The notes under the pieces are model-generated. The model saw only the letters and a program-made list of their open reading frames with translations. It was not told the DNA's origin and made no database searches. A stretch of DNA of 64,000 nucleotides from Schistocerca nitens (taxonomy: Eukaryota > Arthropoda > Insecta > Orthoptera > Acrididae), in the NCBI RefSeq assembly GCF_023898315.1, contig NC_064614.1:497752109-497816108 (forward strand), in the 5' to 3' direction. This document shows positions 11,588-22,929 of the stretch, in pieces; the first letter of the stretch is position 1, and each line of letters opens with the position of its first letter. A program made the translations under genes and the position numbers.

Positions 11588-12485
11588 TGATATGAATACT
11601 GAAACATAGTTTGATAAATTAGTTTATGCTATGAAATTGTGGGAAAGGTACAAAACTGGCACCTTCTCTTAAATTATATGTAATTGTTTTACATGTTATA
11701 GTATGTGTGGTAATATTGTAATTTTTGCTCTTTTACAGCTTTAAAACCTAACTATTTTATTGTCCTGTTTAAATCTGGCAGGGCAACTTGTTGGGACCTG
11801 TGCTGAATGTGAATATGTTCATACCAGCTTATAAACAAAAATTGTCAGGGTGAGGTCTCAATGTTCTTCATAGGTTAATGGCCTTCTGCAAAATGTATGT
11901 TGTGTAGTAACTCATATTAATGAAATTTTTATGCTTTAAATCTATGGAATGCTTGGGTCTGATTTGATATGCTCATCATCACCTTCAAACTATTTTGCTT
12001 CTTATTCACTGACGCTTCTAAATAATTGTTTGGTATTACCTTACTGGCACCTTTAAACTGCCTTAATGTTTATTATAAGAAAGTAAACAATCAATTACCT
12101 TCTCATCCCATATGGTAAGTCTCCCCTGACTCGCAGTTCTGGGTGACTTTAACCAAAATCTACCCCTTTTCCTAGACCTCTCCAGTCCTTTTCCTTCACC
12201 CTTCTTCCATCCCCTCCAACTGTTCTGCCTGAAGAAGGAGCCATTGGCTCCGAAAGCTTGCCAATCACAACAGTCTTTTATGTGTGCATGTTCTGCTGCC
12301 ACTTGGTTAATGTTTATCATGTATGGTTTGATTTTTGGCACACCCAGATAATTTGATAATTATCTTAATAAGTAAATGGGATCAGGTTACCAACTTGTGC
12401 CTTATGTAAACTGTGTGAGTGAAATAAATTTTGAAATTTTTTGCTGACTGTGGGCTCAGTCATTTACCAATCTCACATCCCCACA
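11588..12485 (+). repeat. LTR of a Ty3/gypsy-type element (copy 1)
   Basis: The sequence begins near TGATATGAATACTG and ends ...CATCCCCACA. It has an AATAAA-like signal in GTGAAATAAATTTTG (about 12420). It aligns over its whole length with the reverse complement of 31786-33876. Shared landmarks are CCTGTTTAAATCTGG, TTGTTGGGACCT, ATTACCTTA.TGGCA, GTGAAATAAATTT and TCAGTCATTTA. The 5' end is approximate; the 3' end is fixed by the alignment. A gag frame starts about 140 bp downstream, so this is a 5' LTR. It carries the insert at 12074-12306. Confidence 0.75.
12074..12306 (+). mobile_element. Penelope-type 3' end inserted in the LTR, hammerhead-like motif
   Basis: The 233-bp insert is flanked by the 11-bp repeat TTAATGTTTAT at 12063-12073 and 12307-12317, and is absent from LTR copy 2. 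Its inner part is pyrimidine-rich, then shows CTGAAGA (12229-12235), a six-pair hairpin GGAGCC/GGCTCC (12237-12242 with 12246-12251), GAAA (12252-12255) and GCTTG. The same layout occurs behind the Penelope-like ORF at 60.7 kb. CUGANGA-stem-GAAA is the conserved half of the hammerhead ribozyme core, and hammerheads are known in Penelope-like elements. The remaining cleavage strand was not identified. Confidence 0.7.
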
Positions 12486-12627
12486 GCCTCACGATTTCAA
12501 TGGTAGCAAAGTGTCATTATTTGGCAGGTGGACAGTTGCACACATTGGTAATGAGCAAGTATAGTTTTTTGTAACTATTGCTTTGTGTGTTTTTGGAGTG
12601 TATATTGCTATTGGAACAAGATACATA

Positions 12628-13975
12628 ATGGGGCTTACTCATTTGAGGAGAAACTGCCTACAATATGAATTAAAGATCCATAACGGATCAGAGGAGAGCA
12701 GCATCACTATGTATCTCAGTAGTTGCAGGCTCCACTAAGTATTCCGGTAAATATCACCATGGAGACAGTTGGAGAGGTAAGTATCACCAGCTCCACTTGT
12801 AGGATGTTGCTTCCTGCTGAGCAGGAAAATGTTACACTTTTAGTTGGCACCTATCCATCTAGCATGAAAATCTTTCATCTACAAGTGCTCACAGATCGTG
12901 CTAATAGGGTTTGTGATGTGTGTGTGGTTAATGGGGATCCCAGGTTTTTGGCAGATGAATCAGGCATTGCAATAGGACATTTTGTTATTGCAACAATGAA
13001 TTTTATTTCTCAGTTGCCAGGCAGAGGAATAGCAAGTAACATTGATTGTGAAAAAAAACCATAACTGAGGTGCCAAATAAGAATAGTATTATGCTGAAAG
13101 AATTTGTTAAACTACCTAATCCACTGATTGTCATTCTTCGGAACATTCAGATGTTACCTATAGAAAATACTAACCAAATGTTGCAAATATTGTGGTCAAC
13201 TGTTAGATTACAAAAACAAGTTGAAGTGTCACAGATTCCTCATGGCATGGTGTTTAAAATTATTTATGCATTAGCAGTCCATCAGATGAAGTTCTGAAGG
13301 GGGATGGGTTGCTAGGTGAGCTCTGGAAGAAAATTCCCTCAGAAAATCTAGGGACTTGTACATGAAAGGAACTCATTGATCAACATAATTATAGGGATCT
13401 GGTAGTAAATGAGTCTTCTGGTGAGTATATTGGTAGTGTACATACAGCAGTGATGGCACTCTGCTTGAACAGTTCCGGAGATGAGGCTATCCTTAATATC
13501 GTAGGAGGGATGCAACCAGAAGATTGGTCATGGGTGTCAAGCCACACACATTTTCTGATTTAGATAGAATGGTTGTTGACATTGAGAACATCGGATTTAG
13601 TGATGAAAAGCAGAGTACTGTGGGGCAGAGCCACAAGGGATGTTGCGCATTGAGGCTGGTGCCACTGGCCCAGATAGAATGCGGAGCTCATCCTGGTGTA
13701 CTTGTTTTCATTGCGGCAAGCAGGATCATTTCGTTAAGGACTGTGAGGAGTGACAGAACTGATGCCTGAAGTGTAGATGCCACCAAGTGGCAGTGAGGTC
13801 AGTAGCTGCATTACACTGCCAAACAGCCGTCATACGGTTTATGCTTTTGATAAAATGTGTCTCTCTTTTGTGTGTGCTGCCCTCAACTCAGAACCGGTTT
13901 GCGCTTTGCTTGATTCTGACAGTAACGTTTCTTTGATTGATTACTGCTTATATTGTAGGTGTCACTGAGTAGGGA
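12628..13975 (+). pseudogene. Ty3/gypsy gag and protease remnant
   Basis: Plus-strand gag begins at MGLTHLRRNCLQYELKI (12628) and continues in shifted frames. Visible parts are a 113-residue open stretch (12723-13064), then KLPNPLIVILRNIQMLPIEN (about 13115) and HTFSDLDRMVVDIENIGFSD (about 13540). Near 13700-13745 is a retroviral zinc knuckle, CFHCGKQDHFVKDC (C-X2-C-X4-H-X4-C), which binds RNA during packaging. Next, CALLDSDSNVSLID (about 13895-13945) is the aspartic protease active site with D-S-G changed to D-S-D. Frameshifts and stops inactivate it. It follows LTR copy 1 at the right distance and orientation, so both belong to one element. Confidence 0.7.
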
Positions 13976-14031
13976 AATTTTCTAGTTTGTTGGCTGTTCA
14001 CAGAAGCTGCCATTCTGTTTCAGGTGATCTA

Positions 14032-14889
14032 TGAAGGTAGTTTTAAAAGTTCTCGGAATGGAATAGAAAAAAAGTATTTACATTACTGAAACTTTTTTTA
14101 TTCTTCAATGTAGTCTAGTTGTAGATTAATTCACTTGGGCCAACAATGTTCCATTGCCTTCATCCCATCTCGAAAATGAGTTTCCTCCAGGCCTGCAAAA
14201 TAGTTGTCAACTCTGGCTATCAATTCTTTGTTTGAAGTGAATCTTCATCCACCATCAAAAATTTTCAGTTTTGGGAAGAGATGGAAGTCTGATGGAGCCA
14301 TATCTGGTGAATAAGTTGGGTATGGCAGCAACAACTGATATCTTTATTCATTTAATTTTACCATGGCGATGGCACATTTGTGCAGGTGCACATTCCTTGA
14401 TGGAAGATGACTTTCTTCCGTGCTAAACCTGGCCTTTTTTTCGCATATCTTTTCTTGCAATCTGTCCAGGAGGTTAGTGTAGTATTCTCCAGCAATTGTT
14501 TTCCCAGTGGGGAGATAATGTAGAAACAGAATCTCTTTAGCATCCCAGAACACTGATGCCATGACCTTTCCTGCCGAAGGAATTGTCTTTGGTTTCTTTG
14601 GTGGTGGAGAATCAGCATGTTTCCACTGCTTTGACTGTTGTTTTGTCTCTGGGGTATAGTAGTGCACCCAAGTTTCATCTGTGATCACACACCGGTGCAA
14701 AAAATCTTGCTCGTTTCTCCTAAAATGGGTCAAACATTGTTCTGATATGTCCATTCTCATGCGTTTTTCATCCAGTGTCAAGAGTTGTGGCACACATCTT
14801 GCAGATAATTGTTTTATCTCTAATTCTTCAAACAAAATAATATATTTTGTTGGTGCCAAAACTGAATAATGCAGGATACTGATTACCAT
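14032..14889 (-). mobile_element. Mariner fragment (minus), truncated
   Basis: The left end starts after TA at 14030-14031 with TGAAGGTAGTTTTAAAAGTT. The minus-strand transposase frame 14344-14889 is open for 181 codons. It holds LSARCVPQLLTLDEKRMR, ITDETWVHYYTPETK (first catalytic Asp), ADSPPPKKPKTIPSAGK and VFWDAKEILFLHYLPTGKTI. The second catalytic block near 14390 is shifted, and the third lies in decayed sequence toward 14200. The amino-terminal DNA-binding half and the right TIR are missing beyond 14889. It lies between the gypsy protease (ends 13975) and RT (from 14970), so it interrupts that element. Confidence 0.8.
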
Positions 14890-14969
14890 GCCTTAAATCA
14901 GAAGATTTGTTAAAATCTGTTCTGTTTCTTGACCTATACAATTGCTTCATGTGACTTGAAGGGGTGCAC

Positions 14970-15190
14970 ATTTTTACAGTGCTGGGTCTGAACCAAGTTT
15001 ATTACCAGATTCCCCTCACAGAGGATTCCAAACCTTTAACAGCATTTTGCACTGACTGCAACACTTTTTTCTTTATTTTAACATAGCTCCTTTTTGATTT
15101 TCCACAGGTGCAGGAGTTTTGTCTCACCTTTTAGATTCTGTGTTGGGGCACCGAAAGTTTAAGCATGGTGTCAGTAGCACTAAATTATTT
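14970..15190 (+). pseudogene. Ty3/gypsy RT fragment
   Basis: The plus strand reads LNQVYYQIPLTEDSKPLTAF (about 14994-15050), the first catalytic-block region of a gypsy reverse transcriptase. After frame changes it reads GAGVLSHLLDSVLG..KFKH (about 15110-15178), the segment just before the YLDD catalytic motif. The YLDD itself is not here. A plus-strand gypsy RT beginning in the same region (ELKYVCNYLDD) is found at 27130. The fragment follows gag and protease in the expected order. Confidence 0.65.
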
Positions 15191-15506
15191 GGGGAGGAGG
15201 GGGGGAATCAATAGAAAGGGTATAGATCACAATGATGTCTAAACAGGAGATCCCCTTGAAAAAAGTTGGAAGAATTAGAGCATAAAATCAGTTTTCAGGG
15301 CTTTCTGGATGCCACAGACCAATTTTTCAACAGCACTTAAAGTATCAAAAGCACGCCAATCTAAGTCTGGATTAAAACATTTTTTGCAATTACCAAATAT
15401 AAAAAAGTTATATAATATTACCACTTAAATTTGTCAACTGTGTGTATAATAATAATGTACTGGCTGGGGTACCAAGCTTTGCTCAGGGAGTTAATAAGAG
15501 ACAGTG

Positions 15507-16705
15507 TCGTACTTATTTATTTTTATTTACATGTCAAGTTCCGTAGGACCAAATTGAGGAGCAAATCGCCAAGGTCATGGAATGTGTCAGTACATGAAAT
15601 TACAACATAAAAGTAATAACAGATAAAAATAAATGTTCATGGACCCAAAAAAAGTCAGTCCATAAGTTTAAGTAAATGCAGTCAACAATACAAGAAGAAT
15701 CAGCTTAATTTTTCAGGGAAATCCTCGACAGAATAGAAGGAGTGTCCCATGAGGAAACTCTTCAGTTTTGATTTGAAAGCATGTGGATTACTCTAAGATT
15801 TTTGAATTTGAGTGGTAGCTTATTGAAAATACTGCACACCTTTTTGCACAAGAGTTAAGGAAGTCCAATCCAAATGCAGATTTGATTTCTACCAAATATT
15901 AACCAGGTGAAAGCTGCTTATTCTTGGGAATAAGCTGATATTGTTAACAAGAAATGACAGTAAGGAATATATATATTGAGAGGCCAATGTCAAAAATCTC
16001 AGACTCGTGAACAGGGGTGACAAGAGGTTCGTGAACTCAAACCACTTTTGGCCCGAACTGCCCATTCCTGAGCCAAACATATCCTATTAGAATGGGAAGA
16101 GTTACCCCAAAATATAATACCATATGACATAAGCAAATGAAAATAAGCAAAGTAGACTAATTTTCGTGTCGAACATTCAATCACTTCTGATACCGTTCGA
16201 AACATAAAAATGGCAGTATTAAGTCTTTGAACAGGATCGTGAAAATGGGCTTTCCAGAACAACTTACCATCTATCTGAACACCTAGAAAAATAAACTGTT
16301 CAGTTTCACTAATGAAATACCCATTCTGTGAAATTAAATCGTGAGGTTTTGTTGAATTGTGTGTTAGAAACTGTGAAAATTGAGTCTTACTGTGATTTAG
16401 CGTTAGTTCATTTTCTACAAGCCATTAACTTAGGTCATGTACTGCACTATTTCAGACCAAGCCAATGTTGCATGCAACATCCTTTACTGCCAAGCTAGTG
16501 TCAAGAGCAAACAGAAATATTTTAGTGTTACCCGTAATACGAGAAGGCATATCATTTAAATAAATAAGGAACAGTAGTGGCCCCAACACTGATCCCTGGG
16601 GCACCCCCCATTTGCAAGTACCTGGCTCAGACCCAACATCACAGTCATTATCAACATTGTGAAAAATGACCTTTTGCTGCCTGTTGCTAGAGTAAGGGGT
16701 GAACC
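15507..16705 (-). mobile_element. Jockey-like LINE, 3' part (minus)
   Basis: A 5'-truncated LINE. The 3' end lies at the AT-rich stretch 15507-15535 followed by CAAGTTCCGTAGGACCAAATT, a 3' UTR typical of these orthopteran LINEs. Minus-strand coding pieces include LMSYGIIFWGNSS (about 16080-16130), a YFAYFH stretch just before it, and an RT core farther up reading a proline-rich [19 protein letters not shown] segment at about 16570-16610. Frames are interrupted. The 5' boundary at about 16705 abuts the MITE that begins at 16717. Confidence 0.7.
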
Positions 16706-16716
16706 AATTGTGAGCT

Positions 16717-17242
16717 GAAACTTCCTGGCAGATTAAAACTGTATGCCGGACTGAGCCTCGAACTTGGGACCATTGACTTTTGCGGGCAAGTGCTCTACAA
16801 ATATCCTTTCTTTCAGGAGTGCTAGTCCTGCAAGGTATGCAGGAGAGCTTCTGTACAGTTTCAAAGGTAGAAGACGAGGTACTGGCAGAAGTAAAGCTGT
16901 GGGGAGAGTGCGTGAGTCATGCTTGGGTAGCTCATTTTGTAGAGGGAAAGGTCCCGAGTTCGCGTCTCAGCCCCGCACAAAGTTTTAATCTGGCAGGCTG
17001 TTTCATATCACCGCACACTCCACTGTAGAGTGGAAATCTCATTCTGGAAACATCTCTCAGGCTGTGGCTGAGCCATGTCTCTGCAAATTTCCTTTTTTTC
17101 AGGAGTGCTAGTTCTGCAGGGTTTGCAGGAGAGCTTTTGTAAAGTTTTGGTGGTAGGAGACGAGGTACTGGCAGAAGTAAAGCAGTGAGAATGGTGTGTG
17201 AGTCGTGCTTTGGTAGCTCATTTGGTAGAGCACTTGCATATT
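16717..17242 (+). mobile_element. tRNA-like MITE, one unit plus a partial 286-bp repeat
   Basis: The inverted ends GAAACTTCCTGGCAGATTAA (from 16717) and the complementary stretch ending at 17004 enclose a unit. Inside it, 16924-16970 resembles a tRNA: GGGTAGCTCATTTTGTAGAG (A-box side) and GAGTTCGCGTCTC (B box). The internal sequence CAGGAGTGCTAGT.CTGCA occurs at 16814 and again at 17100, a spacing of 286 bp. The second unit has its own TGGTAGCTCATTTGGTAGAG (17211-17230) and stops abruptly at about 17242, where mariner sequence begins. No functional tRNA is claimed because the cloverleaf does not close. Confidence 0.65.
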
Positions 17243-18180
17243 GTCATGATGCAAAAGCCAAGAATTGTTTTTCCACAATTCTGGACTTTTTTTGCATATT
17301 GCTTCTCGCGGATGGCACATAACATCGAGGTAATACTCTTTACTGACCGTTTGACCTTGAGGGAAAAATTCATGATGCACTATGGTATAGTAATTGAGAT
17401 AAACAATGAGTAAAACTTTGACATTTGATCGAACTTGGCATGCTTTTATCGGTCTTGGCTTTCCGGGATGCTTCCATTGGGACAATTGGGCTTTGTTTTC
17501 TACGTCATAACCATAAACCTCTTTGAGCAAATCAGGATCATCATTGACATCATTCAAGAGCTTGTAAGTGAAGCTCATGCGACAGTTCTTCTGATCAAAA
17601 TTTAGAAGTTTAGGAACAGACTTCACTGACACACGTCTCATGCCCAAAACATCTGAAAAAATTGCGTGACATGAGCCAACCAATATACCAATATCCCAAC
17701 ATCCTCAGCAACTTCTCTTACAGTAATTCGATGATTTTTCAAAACAATTTTCTTCACAGCTTTGACGTTATCATCTGTTGTTGATGTGCTGGGGCATCCA
17801 GAGCGAGGTTCGTCATTGGTATCTTCTTTGCCATCTTGGAAGAGCTTGTACCACTTATAAACAATTTTTTTTACTTAGAGCAGACTCACTGTATGCCATT
17901 TTCAACATTTCAAGTGTTGGTTTAGAGCACTTGATTCCATTTTTCACACAAAATTTGATGCAAATTCTTTGCTCCATTTTTATAATAATCGAAAATCGCC
18001 AAGCACACTAAAACGCGTCTAACCCTTCTTCCTGTCAAAATCAAACAAAGTATGCTGTACACTTGAAACTGTGAACATATGCCAAGGACATGTGTACCAT
18101 CATAACAAAAACAAGATCAATAATTGAATGTACGTTGCCCATGCAGTTTGAAAAGTCTCTTACTTTTTGAACAGCCCTCA
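17243..18180 (-). mobile_element. Mariner (minus) truncated at its second catalytic block
   Basis: The right end has the TIR TGAGGGCTGTTCAAAAAGTA (complement of 18161-18180) followed by TA. The minus-strand transposase starts at the ATG complementary to 17975-17977. It continues through VSVKSVPKLLNFDQK, a decayed first catalytic block (VYGYDVENKAQ follows), SQWKHPGKPRP, FFPQGQTVSKEYYLDVM, and finally SWLLHHDN (about 17244-17268). Exactly after this catalytic Asp-Asn the reading leaves mariner and enters the tRNA-like repeat. The third catalytic residue and left TIR are therefore missing. The 191-residue open frame 17108-17683 is a chimera across that junction. Confidence 0.8.
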
Positions 18181-18513
18181 TAAATATTTTTTATAAAATG
18201 GATTACAATTTATTCAGTTTTATTCCTATGATGTAGTAAAACTTCTAGTTTATAGGAATTTATCGACTGTTTTTTAAACTGATCTAAATTAGCACATAGT
18301 CTGTTATGTTCTATACATACTATTTTTTCTTGATTCTTTCCTTCACTCATGTTATTCAATGAAAGAAAACTACACATTGTGAATTTTGGAGGGTATTCTT
18401 GTAAAGTAATAGGTTTACAGGGTTCTCCATATTTTAGAATCATGTGTCTATATTTTAAACTTCAAAATACATTGTTTTTTCTGGCAGATTATTTTCACTT
18501 TTTTAAACTGGTT

Positions 18514-20025
18514 TTAATAATCAAACTGATACAGTATCTCTATCCCGTAATTAATCTGTGCAAAAATGGTTCCATAATAAATTGTTTTTAATGTCTGATG
18601 TGGGACTACTTTTGATAACTGGCTGATTAGATGTAATGAACTGCTGATTTTATTGCATAAAAATTTGATATGGTTTACCCATCTTAGATTTTCATCTAGG
18701 TGAATACCTAGAAATCTGTAGCCTTCTGTGTCCACTACTTCAATTCCACCTATGTCACTGATAGAGGTTTGGTGTGAGTTTGTAAGTTTAAATGGCAATA
18801 ACTGAGATTTACTGATATTAACTTTCAAACCTTGATCTTGGAAATAAGTAGTTATTTGACGTAGGCCCTCAGTTGCTACCAACGTTAAAACTCATCATTT
18901 TGTTTACCAAGAAATAACAGTGAGGTATCGTCTGCATAGGTTACCAATTGGGAGTTGAAAGGTTGCTCTATATCATTTATGTACACTAGGAAAAGGAAAG
19001 GGCCCAAAATAGAGCCCTGGGGTACACCTTGCGTGACTGTCTCATATTTGGACTGGAAATTAATGATCTGATTATTGATTTTGTAAGTCAGCTTTGTACA
19101 CTGCTTGCGGTTAAGTAAATATGTAGCCAGCAATTGCATGGATGCATCATTTACATTGTATGACTCAAGTTTACTTAAAAGTAACTCATGGTTTACCGAG
19201 TCAAAGGCTTTAGTGAGGTCTAGAAATATGCCAGCTGTTTGCATTCCTTGATCAAGGGCACCATACGTTTTGTGAAGAAATTCTGTAATTGCTGTGATAG
19301 TACTATCATCCTTTCGGAATCCATGTTATGTGTCTGTTAGGAACTTATTTTTCAAGAAATAGTCACTAAGTTGTGTCAGCAGCACAACTTCAAATACTTT
19401 GCTGAAGACAGGTATTAATGATATGGGCCTGAAATTTGAAACCTCTTCCTTGGATCCTTTTTTATGCACTGGTTTAACTGTGCTCCATTTCAATACATTT
19501 GGAAATGTATGTTCTCTAATACTGCAGTTTACCAGGTGGGTGATTATTTTAACTAATTCCTTATTACATTTTTTAAATCATGATACTACTCAAATCATCC
19601 CATCCAGATGAGTACTTATTCTTTAGGTTATTTATTATCCTGCCTATTTCTTTTTCACTTACTTGTTTGAATTCAAAAGGTGGCTCTTCAAAGGGGCAGA
19701 GCTTTACCTCACTACTCACAATTGTGTTATTAACTGGACTAACAGCTGCAGATATAAAGTATTTATTGAAAACATTGCAGACTTTATTAGGATCTTTAAT
19801 TGTGTTTCCTTCATGTCTTATATTTACAATTTCAGTTTCTGGCTTCGGTGTGGCTTTGTGAAATTGATTTACAATTCTCCATGAGGTCTTGGCTATGTTG
19901 TCTGACTGAGCTATTTCACTGCTGTATATCTGTTTTCTTAGATTTGAAAGCTCTTTCTTAAAGATTTTCTTGGCTTCATTGTGCTTGGCCTTAAAAACCT
20001 GCAGGTTTGTTGACTTGTGTAACAC
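18514..20025 (-). pseudogene. LINE A EN-RT linker and reverse transcriptase
   Basis: The linker frame 19573-20025 (KAKHNEAKKIFKKELSNLRK...) leads into RT. A degraded stretch at 19260-19500 includes a HGFRK-like motif. The next frame, 18885-19244, carries FLDLTKAFDSVNHELL, QGVPQGSILGPFLFLVYIND and the catalytic TYADDTSLLF (about 18915-18945). The next frame, 18514-18882, has LKVNISKSQLLPF and YRFLGIHLDENLRWVNHI, the RT thumb/connection side. Because the YADD is intact and only a few breaks are visible, this copy may be comparatively young. Confidence 0.85.
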
Positions 20026-20043
20026 ATCCAGGTCCTGGATGTT

Positions 20044-20979
20044 TTAACTGAGTTTTATCATATTTGCTGGACGTATCAGTCTGTTGGTTTTTGCACTTTG
20101 GTTATGGGTGAACAGTCTTTGTATTTTTTTAACAGGGCAGCATCTGTCAAAGTGTCTTAGCATAGTATCATAGAATTTGGCCCATTTGTTTTCAGATCCT
20201 TCAGTCTGGTAAACCAGATCCCAGTCCTCTATAGCTAATTTATTTCTTAGGGCAAGGATGTTACCCTCTTTTAGGATTCTTTTATTTGCGGTAACTTTTG
20301 TCATTTTTGGGATGCTTGTGTTTACATACTCTACAAGCTGGCATTTGTGTTTAGAGTAGTGAAAATCCATATTCCAGCACCTAACACTGTCTTTAATATG
20401 TTTACATAGTATAACGTAATCAATTCTGCTAGATGTGGACTTTGTTACCCTGGTATCACTATTTACTACATTTACGAGATTATATGAGTTAAGAGTATCT
20501 ATTAACCTCATATTACACAAACTGGAAGATTTTGCCTCAATATTCAGATCACCAAGTATAGTTAGGTCACTGGGACCACAACGTCCCACTACTCTACTAA
20601 ATATGTCTATGAAGCTAACTACATCAGCCTTTGGTGGATGATAAATCCCAATAACTTTACGTTTTCTCATAACCTCTCAACACTCTTTGGTGTGGACTTC
20701 GATGCCTGTCACTTCAATCAAGCCTTCTTTGTTGTACTGGTCTTGATAATTTAATATCTTGTACTCAAGATTCTCACTAATGTAAACTGCCACACCACCA
20801 GCCTTATGTTGCTGTCTACAATAACTATTTGCTAAGGAGTAGCCCTCTAGTTTACAGTAAATAATTTCATCAGATTTTAATCCATGCTCAGTTAGCACTA
20901 CTATATGAGGTGACTGTTCACTTACAAAAACCTGTAATATATTAAGCTTATTTCTAAGGTACTGTATGTTTAGGTGCAT
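20044..20979 (-). pseudogene. LINE A APE-type endonuclease
   Basis: Two adjacent open frames (20677-20979 and 20044-20670) make the endonuclease half of ORF2. MHLNIQYLRNKLN at the start and LTEHGL (about 20885) supply the Asn and Glu of the active site. IGIYHPPKAD and ILGDLNIEA (about 20540-20560) give the metal-binding Asp and Asn. SSRIDYV (about 20420) precedes HYSKHK (about 20350), where the usual SDH signature reads SKH. A stop and small frame change between the two frames (about 20671-20676) break the protein. It would nick target DNA to prime reverse transcription. Confidence 0.8.
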
Positions 20980-22929
20980 GAGCCTTAGTGGTATTTTTAA
21001 CTGGTCACTCTTGATTGTCTTCCTTTAAAACGCACTGAGTTGGTTCACTAACAGTTGGCTTTAAATGTAATAGTTCCCCTTCCTGTAATATACTAAGCAC
21101 TTCACTTGCTCCCTTTGCTTCTGGTACTATGCAGTGATTTTTTTCAGTTTGTGTCATTAAACCTGGATTGTATCTTTGTCCGGTGTTTATATTCCTCTCA
21201 CTATTGTCACACTGGTATTTAAGATGAACAGTTTTACTTACATCTTTTTCCATGTTCTCTTTCTATTACTCGGTACCATAAAAAATCCTCACTTAGCGTA
21301 GCAGGTCTCCTAGTCGTCAGGCATCTGTCTTGATTGGAAGCTGCTTCTGCTGTTGATCTCCCAGGCCTCAGGTACCTCTTCTGTGTGGTTGCTGTTGCTG
21401 GTGGCTCCTGTGCTCCCCGACTTGGTGACTGCCCTTCTTTGTTAGCTGCTGCGGCTAATGACCTTTGTATATTTTCCTCACATGCATTTTCATTGCCTTG
21501 AGGTAGTATTATGGGGTCTGCTGTTCTGGATGCTGTTGCTGATGACGACAGCTCTGCTATGATTGTGGTGATTCTGCTGCTATTGGTTTATCTGACACTG
21601 CTGCTGAGAATATCTGAGCCTTTGCTGCTGCTACTGGTGTTTGTTGTAGCTCTACTGCAGATAATGATGGTTCCACTGTTACAGACAACTCTTGTTTTGG
21701 CGGAATTGGGATTGGAGACACTTCCATTACAGATGACTCATTAATAAATTTAAGTATTTTGGCACTAATAATATTTTTCCCTTTTATGTTCATGTGGAGA
21801 CCATGTCTTGTGAAGTGCTCTCTGTGAACACTGTTTAGATTAGATTAGATTAGATTAATACTAGTTCCATGGATCATGAATACGATATTTCGTGATGATG
21901 TGGAACGAGTCGAATTTTCCAATACATGACATAATTAGGTTAATTTAACAACATACTTAAGTTAATATAACAACTTTATTTTTTTGTGTGTTTTTTTATT
22001 TTTCTTTTATTTTTATTTTTTTATTTTTTAATTTTTTTAATATTTTTGTTTTTTTTTCTTTTTTTCTTAATTTATATCTAAAAATTCCTCTATGGAGTAG
22101 AAGAAGTTGTCATTCAGAAATTCTTTTAATTTCTTCTTAAATACTTGTTGGTTATCTGTCAGACTTTTGATACTATTTGGTAAGTGCCAGTATAATTCAC
22201 CCCTTTCTGTGCCAAAGTTAGATTTAATCTTGAATAGTGAAGATCATCCTTTCTCCTAGTATTGTAGTTATGCACACTGCTATTACTTTTGAATTGGGTT
22301 TGGTTGTTAATAACAAATTTCATAAGAGAGTATATATACTGAGAAGCTACTGTGAATATCCCTAGATCCTTAAATAAATGTCTGCAGGATGATCTTGGGT
22401 GGACTCCAGCTATTATTCTGATTACACGCTTTTGTGAAATAAATACTTTATTCCTCAGTGATGAATTACCCCAAAATATGATGCCATATGAAAGCAATGA
22501 GTGAAAATAGGCGTAGTAAGCTAATTTACTAAGATGTTCATCACCAAAATTTGCAATGACCCTTATTGCATAAGTAGCTGAACTCAAACGTTTCAGCAGA
22601 TCATCAATGTGTTGCTTCCAATTTAATCTCTCATCAATGGACACACCTAAAAATTTGGAATATTCTACCTTAGCTATGTGCTTCTGATTAAGGTCTATAT
22701 TTATTAATGGCGTCATACCATTCACTGTACGGAACTGTATGTACTGTGTCTTATCAAAATTCAGTGAGAGTCCGTTTACAAGGAACCACTTAGTAATTTT
22801 CTGAAAGACAGTATTGACAATTTCATCAGTTAATTCTTGTTTGTCAGGTGTGATTACTATACTTGTATCATCAGCAAAGAGAACTAACTTTGCCTCTTCA
22901 TGAATATAGAATGGCAAGTCATTAATATA

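Larger units (their letters stand above)
18190..21834 (-). mobile_element. Jockey-superfamily LINE A, ORF1 end plus ORF2
   Basis: The longest LINE of its group here. Reading down the minus strand it shows the end of an ORF1 esterase-like domain (about 21780-21834), an acidic/Gln-rich linker, then ORF2 with APE endonuclease (20044-20990), an EN-RT linker (19573-20025), RT (about 18885-19560) and carboxy domain (18214-18882). The 5' side ends at 21834, against the 3' tail of LINE B. Frames are open for 100-200 codons with few breaks, so decay is moderate. LINEs of this type nick the target with the endonuclease and copy their RNA in place. Confidence 0.85.

Noticed and set aside
16924-16970. 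Possible functional tRNA gene
   Set aside because: The acceptor stem does not close and the sequence lies within inverted repeats of a multi-copy unit.
16800-17250. CRISPR-like array
   Set aside because: Only two units of 286 bp, eukaryotic context and tRNA-like content. This is a tandem repeat of a mobile unit.
21511-21744. 77-codon plus frame, Leu/Val rich, like a membrane segment
   Set aside because: It is antisense to the Gln/Ala-rich ORF1 linker of LINE A, whose minus-strand context explains the region.
21835-21860. Telomere-like repeat
   Set aside because: The unit is TAGAT, not TTAGG, is only about five copies long, and forms the tail of a LINE.
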